From Deltaproteobacteria bacterium (GTDB lineage: Bacteria > Desulfobacterota > Desulfarculia > Adiutricales > Adiutricaceae): a stretch of DNA of 6,791 bases. Shown here one piece after another: positions 6,299 through 6,791 of the stretch. The notes under the pieces are model-generated. The model did no database searches, was not told where the DNA came from, and was given only the letters and a program-made list of their open reading frames with translations. Made by a program: the position numbers and the translations under genes. How positions within the stretch are numbered: the stretch's first letter is position 1; every line of letters starts with the position of its first letter. Location of the stretch: positions 1-6,791 of the forward strand of contig JAITQT010000213.1 in NCBI GenBank assembly GCA_031288745.1. The letters run 5' to 3'.

Positions 6299-6580
6299 TT
6301 ACTTGCCTCTTAACCGTGCTGGCGGGTTTTCCTCACCTAAGCTTAGAGCGATGGTTTCCACATTGAGTTTAAATACTCGGGCTAGTATAGTACACCTTTA
6401 AAACAGCAAAGGGCTATGATCGTTTTTCAATTTCTTATCTATCAGACTCTCCAAATGAGGTATCCCCTATCCGAGCAAAGAGGGTATTTGGCCATTTTTA
6501 GGCATTGGCTCTGATTTTCCAAAACCGTTCCTCTTGTTTCGTCTCAAGAGAAGGCTCTTAACCGTCTCCAGATAAAGCCG
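6299..6580 (-). pseudogene. Possible decayed gene, 3' part, unidentified
   Basis: One minus-strand frame is open for 37 codons (6580-6470), then 22 (6466-6401), then 32 (6397-6302), broken only by TAG at 6469-6467 and TAA at 6400-6398, and closed by TAA at 6301-6299. Its end reads NVETIALSLGEENPPARLRG. The closing TAA falls exactly where the AT-rich spacer begins, as expected if a coding region once ended here. Upstream of 6580 the same frame is full of stops, and other minus frames show short protein-like pieces. I recognise no family. Chance openness is a real alternative: the plus frame that starts at 6391 has only four stops in 133 codons. Confidence 0.3.
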
Positions 6581-6791
6581 TTAATCTATTTGAAGCTTTC
6601 TCGCCTAATTTGTTTAAGTACTTAAATTAGCCACCCTTGGTTTTATTTAGCGTCTTTATTATTCTCGCTAATAAATCACCCTACTTAGCTTTAGTAAACT
6701 CCAGGGCGAAAGTATCAAAAAAAATTTATTTTTCGTCAGTTCCGGCATGAATATTGCTAGCTTATCATTCCCTTATCTTAACCTCTACTCC
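6581..6791. other. Unassigned sequence at the right edge
   Basis: All six frames carry stops, and no frame remains open for more than about 40 codons. Base composition is like the 6300-6580 block and unlike the AT-rich spacer. It may be the upstream part of the same decayed gene, or a remnant of a neighbour beyond the window. I found no tRNA, rRNA or known small-RNA motif on either strand. Confidence 0.4.
6605..6630. repeat. Interrupted palindrome in the unassigned block
   Basis: CTAATTT (6605-6611) and AAATTAG (6624-6630) are exact inverted copies. Between and overlapping them lies the 14-bp perfect palindrome TTTAAGTACTTAAA (6613-6626). Two alternative hairpins could therefore form. No function is apparent, and AT-rich palindromes occur often by chance. 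Confidence 0.45.

Larger units (their letters stand above)
5992..6299. other. Extremely AT-rich spacer upstream of ileS
   Basis: About 300 bp hold no gene. Over 6031-6190 I count 10 G/C in 160 bases, about 6 percent, against an estimated 40-odd percent in the flanking genes. The tract is made of A-runs, T-runs and alternating TA blocks, for example around 6141-6180, and includes the palindrome ATATTAATAT (6259-6268). AAAAATATT (6255-6263) and AATATTTTT (6289-6297) form a 9-bp inverted repeat 25 nt apart. The ileS promoter is presumably here. I see no consensus DnaA box, tRNA or riboswitch. Confidence 0.75.

Noticed and set aside
6311..6330. Plus-strand hairpin AACCG...CGGGTT followed by TTTT, considered as a terminator.
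   Set aside because: The stem is about five pairs with a bulge, the T-run is broken by CC, and no plus-strand gene precedes it.
6307..6565. The 11-bp direct repeat CTCTTAACCGT at 6307-6317 and 6555-6565.
   Set aside because: There are only two copies with no shared flanks, and no element is bounded by them, so it is likely chance.
6299..6791. Reading stops as glutamine or arginine in a minus frame gives a long protein-like string, hinting at stop-codon recoding or C-to-T decay.
   Set aside because: About 11 stops in 165 codons is what random sequence of this composition gives, and ileS and dnaX end in TAA used as normal stops, so recoding is not supported.

Overview
The window reads almost entirely leftward (minus strand). 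From right to left it holds a block of unassigned, possibly decayed sequence (about 6300-6791), an extremely AT-rich spacer (about 6021-6299), ileS (isoleucyl-tRNA synthetase, complete), dnaX (DNA polymerase III tau/gamma clamp-loader subunit, complete), a short intergenic stretch with a hairpin terminator and a second inverted repeat (822-964), and the first 273 codons of a tyrosine recombinase/integrase that runs off the left edge.

IleRS is of the ordinary bacterial type, with a C-terminal four-cysteine zinc finger. DnaX has the AAA+ core, a four-cysteine zinc module and a long linker with a tau-type tail. By eye both look like proteins of Desulfobacterota (the former Deltaproteobacteria). 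That placement comes from overall resemblance, not from a search, and is moderate to low in confidence. Coding GC looks to be in the 40s percent, while the spacer upstream of ileS falls to about 6 percent over 160 bp. Together with a block carrying no intact frame and a solitary integrase, this suggests a genome under AT-biased drift, such as a host-associated lineage. That last step is inference.

ileS and dnaX are 8 nt apart and look like one transcription unit, joining tRNA charging to replication. The usual partners are missing: no lspA follows ileS, and no ybaB-recR follows dnaX. The integrase follows instead, with its own possible -10 box.

The most interesting signal lies inside dnaX. 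A run of nine A's at codons 424-427, just past domain III, is arranged so that a slip in either direction ends translation within six codons. This would give a gamma-like protein of about 427 residues. A run of eight A's 25 codons later has the same immediate -1 frame TAG. The first site is placed much like the gamma-producing sites of E. coli and Thermus thermophilus, although similar A-runs in ileS show that the genome is generally rich in them. I found no CRISPR array, tRNA, rRNA or complete insertion sequence.
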